Of a DNA stretch of 57,713 bases, positions 28,792 to 36,986 are shown in pieces. Position numbers and translations under genes: made by a program. The stretch is from Clostridia bacterium (GTDB lineage Bacteria > Bacillota > Clostridia > UMGS1810). The notes under the pieces are model-generated. The model did no database searches. It saw nothing but the letters and a program-made list of their open reading frames with translations, and was not told where the DNA came from. How positions within the stretch are numbered: position 1 is the first letter of the stretch; each line of letters begins with the position of its first letter. Location: assembly GCA_017621495.1 (NCBI GenBank), contig JAGATB010000018.1, positions 1 through 57,713 on the forward strand, in the 5' to 3' direction.

Positions 28792-28820
28792 TTGACTATT
28801 TTGAAAATATATGATACACT
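28792..28820 (+). promoter_or_regulatory. Promoter of a stand-alone structured RNA
   Basis: TTGACT (28792-28797), 17-base spacer, TACACT (28815-28820). No plus-strand gene follows; the predicted start falls on the closing stem of the RNA at 28827. Confidence 0.7.
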
Positions 28821-28826
28821 GTATAC

Positions 28827-28996
28827 GTCACATAAATTTTTAAAAATCCCGTTACATTCCGTGTATCTTTTTATCATTTGGTAAAAATGTACGCTCTATT
28901 TTCTATGCGGAATTGTAATGAGTATTGAAAATTTGTGTGACAACAATCAGGGGTGTGCATTTTTCGGTGCATTGACTTCGGTTGATGCACTTTTTT
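28827..28996 (+). ncRNA. Structured small RNA of about 170 bases, 6S-like
   Basis: The 528-base gap between yhbY and the next coding sequence holds this candidate and a terminator. From the predicted start, GTCACATAAATTTTT (28827-28841) pairs with GAAAATTTGTGTGAC (28927-28941). Inside, TTACATTCC pairs with GGAATTGTAA (28852-28860 with 28908-28917), and CGTGTA...TGTACG encloses an apical TTTTTA/TAAAAA hairpin. This rod with internal bulges and a paired 5' end resembles 6S RNA. A 10-bp hairpin with a TTCG loop (28967-28990) and six Ts forms the terminator. No coding potential is visible. Assignment to 6S is inference. Confidence 0.55.
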
Positions 28997-29034
28997 GATT
29001 TATGCACGCTGTCCGGGTAGTCGCCGAACTACAT

Positions 29035-29070
29035 AGAAAAATCTGCCCTTTTTTGGGGGCAGATTTTTCT
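29035..29070 (-). terminator. Terminator of the PolC-like operon
   Basis: 14-bp perfect stem (AGAAAAATCTGCCC with its complement) directly after the stop of the 45-residue gene; T-rich arms would also stop read-through from the plus side. Confidence 0.75.
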
Positions 29071-29072
29071 GA

Positions 29073-29210
29073 TTATTTAGTAATATAATTTACAATAAGA
29101 TTTACATAGTCCGCTTTTTTCATTCTTTCGGGATGACCTACTCTTATGGCATTAATTTCATTTTTGTTTATAAATCCCGTATCAAAGATTTCTTTTTCAT
29201 ATATGTTCAC
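29073..29210 (-). CDS. 45-residue protein at the end of the PolC-like operon
   Basis: A short gene starting at a GTG (29210) with GAGGGG nine bases upstream, 13 bases after the polymerase stop, and ending directly before a terminator. The product, (M)NIYEKEIFDTGFINKNEI..., is hydrophilic, has an ordinary amino-acid composition and ends KADYVNLIVNYITK. I recognise no family. Spacing and ribosome binding site argue that it is real and belongs to the operon; it could also be the C-terminal remnant of a longer gene. Confidence 0.55.
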   Translation of the reverse strand: MNIYEKEIFDTGFINKNEINAIRVGHPERMKKADYVNLIVNYITK

Positions 29211-29223
29211 TTATGTATGCCCC

Positions 29224-31482
29224 TCAAGTTATCTGTGCAGAAGCTTTGTAAAAGGCTTGGGGATAATGTGCCTTATAATATGCAATTCTATAAGCACACA
29301 AAACATATGATGCAGCGTGAGCACGTGGAAATAAATATTTAATTTTGTTCCATGAATTAAGACGCCATTTTTCTAATCCATATTTTCTTAAATCAAAATA
29401 TTGGTCAACTGTTAATCCCTTGCCTTTTCTGATTCGCTCAGAAATTTTATATGCGGTTTCTCTATCAATTCCCTTCCTTAAAAGGAATAACATAACATCA
29501 TCCCTGCAGGAAATAATATCCGATATACTTTTACCTTTTTTAATTAGATTTTCACCATTTTCCGTCCATACGCCGGTGCCGTGACTTAGTCCGGAGATTC
29601 TTATAAGCGTGTCAAAGGTAATCTTTTCTGCTGCCGGCATCACTATATCTTTTACAAATAAATTGCAAAATTCGGGAACCGCCTCTGTGTTTCCTTCATT
29701 AAAAAGCTGAATTGTTTCTTTATCATCCAAAGGAATATATTTAGAAGATACATTTGTAAGCTCCTCAAGCTTTTTTAACATAGAATACATATCGTGAGCC
29801 AATATATCAATTTTCAAAATATTGCACAATGAGCGAAAATCAAAATGTGTAGTAATTATCCCGCTGTCAATCGAATTTGCAGGATGCTGAACAGGTGTGT
29901 AATCATATATGTCCTTGTCATTGGGAATGATTAGCATTCCGCCGGGGTGCATACCGGTTGTTCTCTTGACTTGAGAAATTTTACCGACAATTTCATCTCT
30001 TTTATATGTGTTAATCTCAATTTCTTCAGCATCACAATAGTTGTCTGTCATATTGCAAGCTGTTTTATGAGAAATTGTACCTATAGTACCACATCTGACA
30101 ACCATCCCGCCGACCAATTCTTTCAGGTGATTCATTGCTTCTTCCTGATATTCGGGCGCAAAATTATAATCAATATCAACATCGCACGAGCCGTCAATTC
30201 CAAAGAATGTTTCCGGCGGAATAGTAAATCCATCCTTTTTCAGTTTTGCTCCGCATTCACAGGTCTTGTCGTCCATGTCAACACCACAATAATATTCATC
30301 ATGAAATTCAATATAATGACATTTTGGACAATAATAATGTGCTTCAAGCGGATTAATTTCTGATATACCAAGCAAGTGTGCAACCAACGAAGAAGCGACC
30401 GAACCTCTGTTACCGGTTGTCCAACCAAATTGTGCTGACATGCAGATAAGTTCAATGCCAATCAGGAAGTTATACACTGACAATTCGTTCTGACATATGC
30501 TTGAAAGCTCCCAATCTATTCTATCCTTAATTCGTAAATGAATATTTTCACCATACTTTTTTAAAGCTTTTTCAGCGACAAAATTTTTTAACTTTTCAGC
30601 ATCCGCTGTATAGTCTGCTTCAAGATCAATCGGTGGAAATAATTCGTCTGCCATATCAGCAATTCTGTTTGTATTTTCGACAACTATTTCATATGCCTTT
30701 TCTTTGCCGAGAAAAGCAAAGTCTGCAAGCATTTCGTCGGTTGTCCGCATTGAAAGGTTGGGTTGCTTTCTGTAATTTTCATATCCTTTACTATGCATTA
30801 TTATTTTCCTGCATATTGCATCATCTTCATGTACATAATGAGCATCGCTTACAGCAACAACGAGCTTAGCTGTTTTATCTCCGAGTTCAACTATTTTCTT
30901 ATTAATTTCAATAAGGTCATCTTTCGTTTTTGCATACCCCTTTTCAATATAATACTCAAAATTGCTAACCGGTACAACTTCAAGATAGTCATAAAACTCA
31001 GCAATTTCGGACAGTTCTTCCAAAGGCTTACCATCCCTTACTGCACGATACAATTCGCCGCAGTCACATCCGGAACCGATTAATAATCCTTCCCGATGTT
31101 TTGCCAGCACACTTTTTGAAGTTCTCGGTAGCTTATAAAAATATTCGGTGTTTGCCAGACTTACAAGCTTGTAGAGGTTTTTTAAACCTTCTTCATTGAG
31201 CACCAATATGCTTGCGTGAGTTTCTGAATTTGCAGTCCAGACTTTATCATCAACCAAATAAATTTCATTACCGTATATTAACTTGAGTTTTAAATCCATA
31301 TCACGATATTTCCTCATGGTACTATATGCTTCAGGAAAAGCTTGCACACTTGCATGATCTGTAATTGCGATTGCAGGCATTTTTTCATATATGGCTGCAT
31401 TTATGTATTCTGTTGCAACGTTTATACCATCCATAGTACTCATAGCAGTATGTAAATGTAATTCTACTCTTGGTTTATTCAT
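29224..31482 (-). CDS. Half-size PolC-like DNA polymerase III alpha protein
   Basis: About 752 residues, against roughly 1,430 for PolC. An N-terminal PHP domain with HLHT at residues 9-12 and TDHA near 41 is followed by a C-family polymerase core. The PolC-type zinc cluster has cysteines at about 385, 388, 408 and 410. The catalytic aspartates are in VDIDYNF (436 and 438) and KIDILAHD (559). TTGMHPGGM and FPRAHAASYVL are also PolC-like. The OB domain, the exonuclease normally inserted in PHP, and the C-terminal clamp-binding region appear absent. Start set at 31482, four bases after GGTGAT; an ATG at 31494 lacks a site. Fifth gene of a compact operon. Likely a catalytically competent, non-proofreading accessory polymerase. 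Confidence 0.85.
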   Translation of the reverse strand: MNKPRVELHLHTAMSTMDGINVATEYINAAIYEKMPAIAITDHASVQAFPEAYSTMRKYRDMDLKLKLIYGNEIYLVDDKVWTANSETHASILVLNEEGLKNLYKLVSLANTEYFYKLPRTSKSVLAKHREGLLIGSGCDCGELYRAVRDGKPLEELSEIAEFYDYLEVVPVSNFEYYIEKGYAKTKDDLIEINKKIVELGDKTAKLVVAVSDAHYVHEDDAICRKIIMHSKGYENYRKQPNLSMRTTDEMLADFAFLGKEKAYEIVVENTNRIADMADELFPPIDLEADYTADAEKLKNFVAEKALKKYGENIHLRIKDRIDWELSSICQNELSVYNFLIGIELICMSAQFGWTTGNRGSVASSLVAHLLGISEINPLEAHYYCPKCHYIEFHDEYYCGVDMDDKTCECGAKLKKDGFTIPPETFFGIDGSCDVDIDYNFAPEYQEEAMNHLKELVGGMVVRCGTIGTISHKTACNMTDNYCDAEEIEINTYKRDEIVGKISQVKRTTGMHPGGMLIIPNDKDIYDYTPVQHPANSIDSGIITTHFDFRSLCNILKIDILAHDMYSMLKKLEELTNVSSKYIPLDDKETIQLFNEGNTEAVPEFCNLFVKDIVMPAAEKITFDTLIRISGLSHGTGVWTENGENLIKKGKSISDIISCRDDVMLFLLRKGIDRETAYKISERIRKGKGLTVDQYFDLRKYGLEKWRLNSWNKIKYLFPRAHAASYVLCAYRIAYYKAHYPQAFYKASAQIT

Positions 31483-31494
31483 ATCTATCACCAT

Positions 31495-32511
31495 TTATTC
31501 TATTGTAACTATACAATTTTTACTGTACAATATTTTGTTAAATTCTATTTTTTTGCTTGACATCATTTCGATTACATCGTCTGTGATTAACGGGTGTAGT
31601 TTTTCTACCAAGAAAAATGCCTCCACCTTCTCAACTGTCTTTACATTAGCCAGATTTTCAAATCCTCTGTAATATTTCTTTGATTTGTCTTTTGTAATGA
31701 AAGCAGGATTACTACCGTATAAATCCATCATCAGGTTAGCATAAAAATAAAGTTCACTTATAATCCCGACTTTGTAATTTTCTTTGATTTTTAATTCATA
31801 TATGCACAACGTCTTTTTTTCATCGTCAATTCCCCATAAATCGATTGCAGAAGCTCCACCTGTAAATACTCGTGTATCATTAGTTTTTTCTTCAAAGAAT
31901 ATTCCAACAGGAAGTTGCCGATACAGATTACCAATGCTTGTATTGGTTATTTCTTTTGTTTTATTTATTACCGCTGAGGGGTTTTCTGATATATATTTTT
32001 CAACGATCATTTCAGGGTGTTGATTGCAATCTGCTTCTTTCTCAGGCTTATTAGAAACAAGTTTTTCATCGTTGATAAACTTATAGTTTCCATTAAAATA
32101 AAATGTATCTATTTTCCCCTTAATTTCCGCACTCAAATATGAATCCATACTCACAAACGGAAACTGTTTTATAAATTTAGATAATCTGTAGATAAATCTA
32201 TTGTAATGTCCTCTATTTTCTTTTTCTTCGCCTAACTGAACAAAAGATTTTCTCGCATCGTTTTTTATATTCATGATTATATTTAAGTTTTCTATTTTCT
32301 TTTTCCCTAAACAATACAGTGTCAATATCCATCCCTCAAACGCAACAGAATCTTCCTGCATATTTGTAGAAACAACCTTTTTTGGAAAAGTCATTCTAAT
32401 TTCCGTACCTGAAATAAATTCAAAGTCAATATTTTCCGGCAATATTAAATTCGTGCAATCCACTCCTCTGTTCTTTAACTCATTAATGAATATTTCATTT
32501 CTCTTATTCAT
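31495..32511 (-). CDS. Putative PD-(D/E)XK nuclease-fold protein
   Basis: 338 residues. The C-terminal part has the arrangement of a PD-(D/E)XK nuclease: an aspartate in SAIDLWGID (D224), then IYELKIKE with E239-x-K241, and a following helix SELYFYANL, with a GIFFEE segment upstream. Residues 1-150 form a separate domain I do not recognise. AGGAGG precedes the ATG; it overlaps the MBL gene by eight bases and ends directly before the polymerase gene. The fold is inferred from motif spacing. A nuclease of the DUF91/NucS-like or restriction type is possible. Confidence 0.65.
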   Translation of the reverse strand: MNKRNEIFINELKNRGVDCTNLILPENIDFEFISGTEIRMTFPKKVVSTNMQEDSVAFEGWILTLYCLGKKKIENLNIIMNIKNDARKSFVQLGEEKENRGHYNRFIYRLSKFIKQFPFVSMDSYLSAEIKGKIDTFYFNGNYKFINDEKLVSNKPEKEADCNQHPEMIVEKYISENPSAVINKTKEITNTSIGNLYRQLPVGIFFEEKTNDTRVFTGGASAIDLWGIDDEKKTLCIYELKIKENYKVGIISELYFYANLMMDLYGSNPAFITKDKSKKYYRGFENLANVKTVEKVEAFFLVEKLHPLITDDVIEMMSSKKIEFNKILYSKNCIVTIE

Positions 32512-33700
32512 TTACACATCCTCCTATATTTATTATCTCTTCATCTTTTGCAAGTCTTATTTTTCTATTTCCGACAAAGTTCATAAATGCTTCAGGCACT
32601 TCCGTATGCATCGGAATTACCATATTTGGTTGCACGGTGTCAATAACCATTTTAATTGCATCACTGTCTGCATGACCGCTTGTATGCATATCAAATTTTT
32701 TATATCCGTCGAGGAATTCCTTAATATTGTCCTGTTCAAGATAACCCTTCCACATTGAGTATATGACAACAGGATTTTTATCCTTATACTTTTCCATAAT
32801 TCTTTTGTGTTCCGGACTTCCGCATCTGACGAACATACAAAAGCCCTTGTCATTCATTTTTTCATCGAGATTCTCACCGTAATAAAGTGCTTTCCTAAAC
32901 TTATATAACGAGCTTTTATCTCCTGCATAATCTCTGATATATTCAATTACAGACAATTGATAATCATCGCAAATACAATACATGCCTTTGGGAATCACTG
33001 AACATATTCCGGCAAGTCTGTCGATGTTTGTCGAAGAACAAACCACAAACACATATTTGCTTTCTTGCAAAACAGTTTTAATTCTATTCTTCAAATCATT
33101 TTCAGTTTCACATTTTGCTTCTGCTCTGTTCAATGTTGTACCTTCACAAACTAAAGCATCGACCTTTTTCACATACTTCTCAAGAGTGGGCTTTACTCCC
33201 TTCCCTCTGAATCCGTGTGTTCTGAAATCTCCTGTATGAAGCACACTCTTTCCGTCTGCTTCTATCTTGAACATATAGGCATCATACGCAGAGTGGTCAA
33301 CCATATAGGGAGTTATCTTAATATCACCGATAACGATTGCCTTTGCAGCTTCAAAAGTTCTAATGCTATTGATTCGTTCCGGATCGTATGAATCAATATT
33401 GGGAGCTTTGCTTAATCTGTCGTTCAGAATTTTGGCAATTGTTTTTGAAGCTTCACCCATATAGAGAGGTATGTCTTCGTTGATTGTATCAAGCAATCCC
33501 ATATGATCTCCATGATAATGAGTAAAGAAAACTGCATCACAGCTTGTTTTACCTTTAGTTACTCCTTCTATATCAAATGGCTTTGCATTCTCACTATCAA
33601 GCTCTGCACCAAAGTCAACAAATATTCTTGCGTTTTTCGTTCTGTATTCTGTTGCACATCCACCAATTTGATGTGTACCCCTATGTATGATTACTTCCAT
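32504..33700 (-). CDS. Metallo-beta-lactamase-fold hydrolase, nuclease-like
   Basis: 398 residues. The di-zinc motif THYHGDH (H61-x-H63-x-D65-H66), a later HTGDFRTHG with the bridging aspartate, and HTSGHAD and MHTE near the C-terminus match the RNase J/CPSF/exonuclease branch of the MBL superfamily rather than lactamases. It may process RNA or DNA 5' ends. The ATG at 33700 follows GAGG by six bases; a TTG at 33703 is less likely. Third gene of the operon. Confidence 0.82.
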   Translation of the reverse strand: MEVIIHRGTHQIGGCATEYRTKNARIFVDFGAELDSENAKPFDIEGVTKGKTSCDAVFFTHYHGDHMGLLDTINEDIPLYMGEASKTIAKILNDRLSKAPNIDSYDPERINSIRTFEAAKAIVIGDIKITPYMVDHSAYDAYMFKIEADGKSVLHTGDFRTHGFRGKGVKPTLEKYVKKVDALVCEGTTLNRAEAKCETENDLKNRIKTVLQESKYVFVVCSSTNIDRLAGICSVIPKGMYCICDDYQLSVIEYIRDYAGDKSSLYKFRKALYYGENLDEKMNDKGFCMFVRCGSPEHKRIMEKYKDKNPVVIYSMWKGYLEQDNIKEFLDGYKKFDMHTSGHADSDAIKMVIDTVQPNMVIPMHTEVPEAFMNFVGNRKIRLAKDEEIINIGGCVNE

Positions 33701-33718
33701 CAAAACCCTCTTAAATTG

Positions 33719-34375
33719 TCAAATTTCGTCCATTAACACTGATTTGCCATCCACCATAAGATACCAGCCGTTTTTTCCTCTGTCATATCCTATAAATTCC
33801 CCGGCACATCTCAATGTTTCAATATATCTTTGAACTGTTCTATCACTTTTTTCAATCTTCTCTGCTAATTCTTTTGTCGTAATGTATGGATTATTTCTTA
33901 TCGAAAACAATATTTTAATAAGCATAGCGAGCTTTTCTGAATAACCGTCAGACTTCGCTGTCTTTTGATATGCTTGCAACAAATCATATTTCATGTTTTG
34001 TTCCGTTGTAAAATCATCTTTATAATAAACCGATTTCACATCCATAAATTTTTCTTTTACAGCACTATTTTCTCCCGTGAGAATAATAGTTTCAGTGCAA
34101 CCATCAAAATCCTTATAAAATTCTTCAAAAAAGTTCAGTTCATCTTCCGAGATGTTATCTGTGTTTATCACAAGCGCAAAATTGACCTTTTCCACAATAC
34201 TGCTTGCATCGCCAGTTACATCTGTTATTTCTACTTTCTTGCCGGGCAGAGATTTATTAAGTATGTTTAATTCACTTTCGGTTAGACCATATATGAATAT
34301 ATTAGGCCAACGGACCTCTTCAATTACTTGTCCTGTCTGCGGATTGGTTGCTCTCATAATTTTTGGTTTTATCAT
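33719..34375 (-). CDS. HTH regulator-like protein
   Basis: 218 residues. The C-terminal region (about 150-205) is a DeoR/HTH_11-type winged helix: NPYITTKELAEKIEKSDRTV followed by QRYIETLRCAG and a wing. The N-terminal 130 residues look like a Rossmann or receiver-like sensor (NFALVINTDN, ETIILTG) but no family is recognised. The ATG overlaps the stop of the preceding gene (ATGA) with GGTGAT upstream. It is a plausible autoregulator or sensor of this operon. Confidence 0.7.
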   Translation of the reverse strand: MIKPKIMRATNPQTGQVIEEVRWPNIFIYGLTESELNILNKSLPGKKVEITDVTGDASSIVEKVNFALVINTDNISEDELNFFEEFYKDFDGCTETIILTGENSAVKEKFMDVKSVYYKDDFTTEQNMKYDLLQAYQKTAKSDGYSEKLAMLIKILFSIRNNPYITTKELAEKIEKSDRTVQRYIETLRCAGEFIGYDRGKNGWYLMVDGKSVLMDEI

Positions 34376-34995
34376 GCTTCATCACCTGTTTCTTTAGTTT
34401 TCAGTTCGCACAAAGCATTCTGGTACGCTTGACAAGTTGAGAGAAAAACATCGGTATAATCAATCCCAAATCCAATATCTTTTTTTATGATTACCTTGTT
34501 ATCAATTATAATAAATCCGTCCTTTTTTAAGACATCTCTGACCTGCATCAAATACGATTTCTCATCATTTTTTATTGCTTCTATATCAGTTACAAATGTA
34601 GAAATAGAACATCCAAAAAAGATGATATCAGGTTCAAATTCAGCTATATGTCTTTTAATATAATTTATAACATCTTTTTCCTTTTCAATGTTAAAATCAT
34701 TTTTTAATTCGTTATCTGAATTTAAGAAGATAAACGCCAAATCTTTAATTACTTCTTCCTGCTCTTCCAAACTGTCTATTTGCACTTCTGGTATAATCGT
34801 CTCTGTTACGTTCTTAAGACCTTTTGCACATGTTGGAATGAAATTTTTGCTTGTGATCTTATCCCTAAAATATGGATTAATCCTTTCCGATGTATCAATT
34901 CCGCATGAATTTCTTAAAACAAAGCATATTTTAGGTGATGTATTTTCCCATCTTTCTTTATCTACAATTCCTGTTTTATTAATCAAAATACTCAT
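34372..34995 (-). CDS. Unknown protein, first gene of the PolC-like operon
   Basis: 207 residues with no family I can name. A central-strand segment KICFVLRNSCG near the N-terminus and DIIFFGCSIS near residue 125 give the alternating alpha/beta pattern of uracil-DNA-glycosylase-like folds, similar to the protein at 35751-36353 (EILFILREP), but the histidine motif of that fold is not evident. GGAGGGG lies close to the ATG. A TATAAT with a poor -35 lies upstream near 35023-35028 on the minus strand. The function is unknown. Confidence 0.7.
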   Translation of the reverse strand: MSILINKTGIVDKERWENTSPKICFVLRNSCGIDTSERINPYFRDKITSKNFIPTCAKGLKNVTETIIPEVQIDSLEEQEEVIKDLAFIFLNSDNELKNDFNIEKEKDVINYIKRHIAEFEPDIIFFGCSISTFVTDIEAIKNDEKSYLMQVRDVLKKDGFIIIDNKVIIKKDIGFGIDYTDVFLSTCQAYQNALCELKTKETGDEA

Positions 34996-35055
34996 TATTT
35001 CCCCTCCAAAATCATTTTTGTTATTATAACATAGTCGTGCGACAACAGTGTGTCA

Positions 35056-35754
35056 TTACACATAAAATTCTTCTAATGTATCAAGACAAATACACCCAAG
35101 AGTTCCTCCAAATACTGCTCCGCAATCTATGGCAATATGATTGTTTTGTCTGTATATCTTGCCTTTGTAATTCTCGTCAATATTGTATGTAGGTGTATGT
35201 CCGGTCACAAGGTACTTGTCCTTATAATATTGTCTTGCATAGTCACATCTACCCCATATAATATCGTGAATATCATACTCACCGAGATCCTTATCTTCTT
35301 CAAAATCCACGAGTCCACCGTGCACAAGAACAAAGGTCTTTCCATTTAATTCGAGTTCCTCATATAGTTCAAACTCGCCAAGATATTCCATAATGCTGTC
35401 CCTTGTAGTTTTATCTAACTTTGCAAAGTCCTGGCTTGTAGTCAAGCCACCATTAAACATCCAATTTTCATACATTTCAATAGCTTCTGCATCAAGGTGA
35501 GAATTATAATTATTTGCTGTAATCTCCACATTGAACTTCTTCAGCACGCTGTATGCCATGTATTCGTGATTTCCAAGCATCGGTACAACATTCGGTCGCT
35601 TCATCATATCAAGCAAAATCTTTATGCCGTCATCTCCACGATCTATCGAATCACCGAGCACATACAATGTATCATCTTTATTAAATTTTATTTTTTCTAA
35701 CATCTGCTTGTACTTATCATAGCATCCATGCAGATCTGACATTACATAAATCAT
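35056..35754 (-). CDS. Calcineurin-like Ser/Thr phosphatase (PrpE/Ap4A hydrolase type)
   Basis: 232 residues with the complete PPP-family metallophosphatase set: SDLHGCYD (residues 6-13), LGDSIDRGDDG, PMLGNHEY, the histidine in VLVHGG and VTGHTPT near the end. It resembles bacterial protein phosphatases and symmetric Ap4A hydrolases; the substrate cannot be decided from sequence. Its ATG overlaps the stop of the 200-residue gene upstream. A 60-base gap separates it from the PolC-like operon. Confidence 0.9.
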   Translation of the reverse strand: MIYVMSDLHGCYDKYKQMLEKIKFNKDDTLYVLGDSIDRGDDGIKILLDMMKRPNVVPMLGNHEYMAYSVLKKFNVEITANNYNSHLDAEAIEMYENWMFNGGLTTSQDFAKLDKTTRDSIMEYLGEFELYEELELNGKTFVLVHGGLVDFEEDKDLGEYDIHDIIWGRCDYARQYYKDKYLVTGHTPTYNIDENYKGKIYRQNNHIAIDCGAVFGGTLGCICLDTLEEFYV

Positions 35755-36353
35755 ACTTTACCTCTTAATCCGATTTTTTCATACGATATCGGGTAGGATG
35801 GATGATAAAATTCATAAATGGAAGCTCCCCTATACTCGCAACTTCTAAACACTTTATTTTCATAAACAAATCCTTCATCTTCATGAAGTTTAGTATTCAA
35901 CTCTGAATATATTGCAGAAAAAATATCTTCTACTGTTATTACATATTTGCAGCCGTAATTATCTATTAACTCATCTATTATATTCCATCTATTACGAGCG
36001 CCTTCCGTTTCCTTACTTTTAAAATCTTCAAGCGTTGTTTTGTATTCTTTGGATGCACTGCTATATCCAAAATGTGGATGAATATTAATATAGCAACATT
36101 TTTTCAAATTCTCAGTAAAGGCCCTATCTGACGTATCTTTCTTATCATTAATCACATTATACAAGCTTCCCAATGTTCGCAAATATCGTTTTCCGTTTGT
36201 TGCTTTTCCTGTTAAGACTCTCTTGAACCAGAAATCATCTGGTTCCTCACCATTGTTATTCGGTTCACGCAGTATAAAAAGAATTTCGCACTCATTGGAA
36301 TCACCCAAAAATCCTTCTATCACGTTTCCATTTTTATCTTTGTAAAATTCCAT
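35751..36353 (-). CDS. Unknown protein, possibly UDG-like fold
   Basis: 200 residues. An early strand EILFILREPNN, a middle CKYVITVEDI and a late FYHPSYPIS occupy the places of the uracil-DNA-glycosylase superfamily motifs (active-site loop, core strand and HPS-type loop), but the catalytic residues differ and I would not assign activity. The start is an ATG at 36353 or GTG at 36356 without a clear ribosome binding site, suggesting translation coupled to the nucleotidase gene that ends eight bases upstream. Confidence 0.65.
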   Translation of the reverse strand: MEFYKDKNGNVIEGFLGDSNECEILFILREPNNNGEEPDDFWFKRVLTGKATNGKRYLRTLGSLYNVINDKKDTSDRAFTENLKKCCYINIHPHFGYSSASKEYKTTLEDFKSKETEGARNRWNIIDELIDNYGCKYVITVEDIFSAIYSELNTKLHEDEGFVYENKVFRSCEYRGASIYEFYHPSYPISYEKIGLRGKV

Positions 36354-36361
36354 CACACGAC

Positions 36362-36913
36362 TTACGCAACCAAATTGCTTATCCTTTCATAAATATCTTT
36401 CCACGAGTAAACTCTTGTTATATCATATTCCTGTTCGTTAAACTTTGAATTATTCGGCTGATTAAACAAAAACTTTTTGTATCTTCCGCCAATTAAGTTA
36501 TGTACACCATCATCAATAAGAATATCACCCATTATTCGCTGTTTATTATCTTCCCGGATGATTTGTTCTTTTGATAAAAACGGGAACATCTCCATCAATT
36601 TCTTTGTTTTAGCGCCAAAGGTTTCAGGGTTACTTGCCGTCACAATCAATATTCTATGTCCGTCTTTAACAAGCTTTTCGAGATAATATGAGCTGCCATC
36701 GATTGGGGTTGTCTTGCTCCAAAATTCGTTGCTGTATAGTGGCTCTAATACCTCGTCAGGAGTCAGTTCAGGATATGCTTTTGTAATATCCCATGATGTA
36801 ACATCTTCTTTTTTAACATTGTAATTATATTTTCGGTTTAGCTCTGCAAGCCAATGAACAGTTAGTTCCTGTATTGTATCGTCTGCATCGCACAGTATCG
36901 TCAGTTTCTTCAT
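36362..36913 (-). CDS. HAD-family 5'(3')-deoxyribonucleotidase-like protein
   Basis: 183 residues. The HAD motif I, CDADDTIQEL, is at residues 7-16, motif II IVTAS near 82, and motif III/IV DILIDDGVHN near 120, the layout of the NT5C-type deoxyribonucleotidases often carried by phages and mobile islands. It would dephosphorylate nucleoside monophosphates. The start is at 36913 with AAAGGAG upstream; a longer in-frame extension has no site. It heads the nucleotidase, unknown gene, phosphatase run. Confidence 0.8.
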   Translation of the reverse strand: MKKLTILCDADDTIQELTVHWLAELNRKYNYNVKKEDVTSWDITKAYPELTPDEVLEPLYSNEFWSKTTPIDGSSYYLEKLVKDGHRILIVTASNPETFGAKTKKLMEMFPFLSKEQIIREDNKQRIMGDILIDDGVHNLIGGRYKKFLFNQPNNSKFNEQEYDITRVYSWKDIYERISNLVA

Positions 36914-36986
36914 AGCACTCGACTCCTTTCGTTTTACAATATTATAATACCAGAGTCGATGTACCAAAAAATGTCCATCTCGAGAT

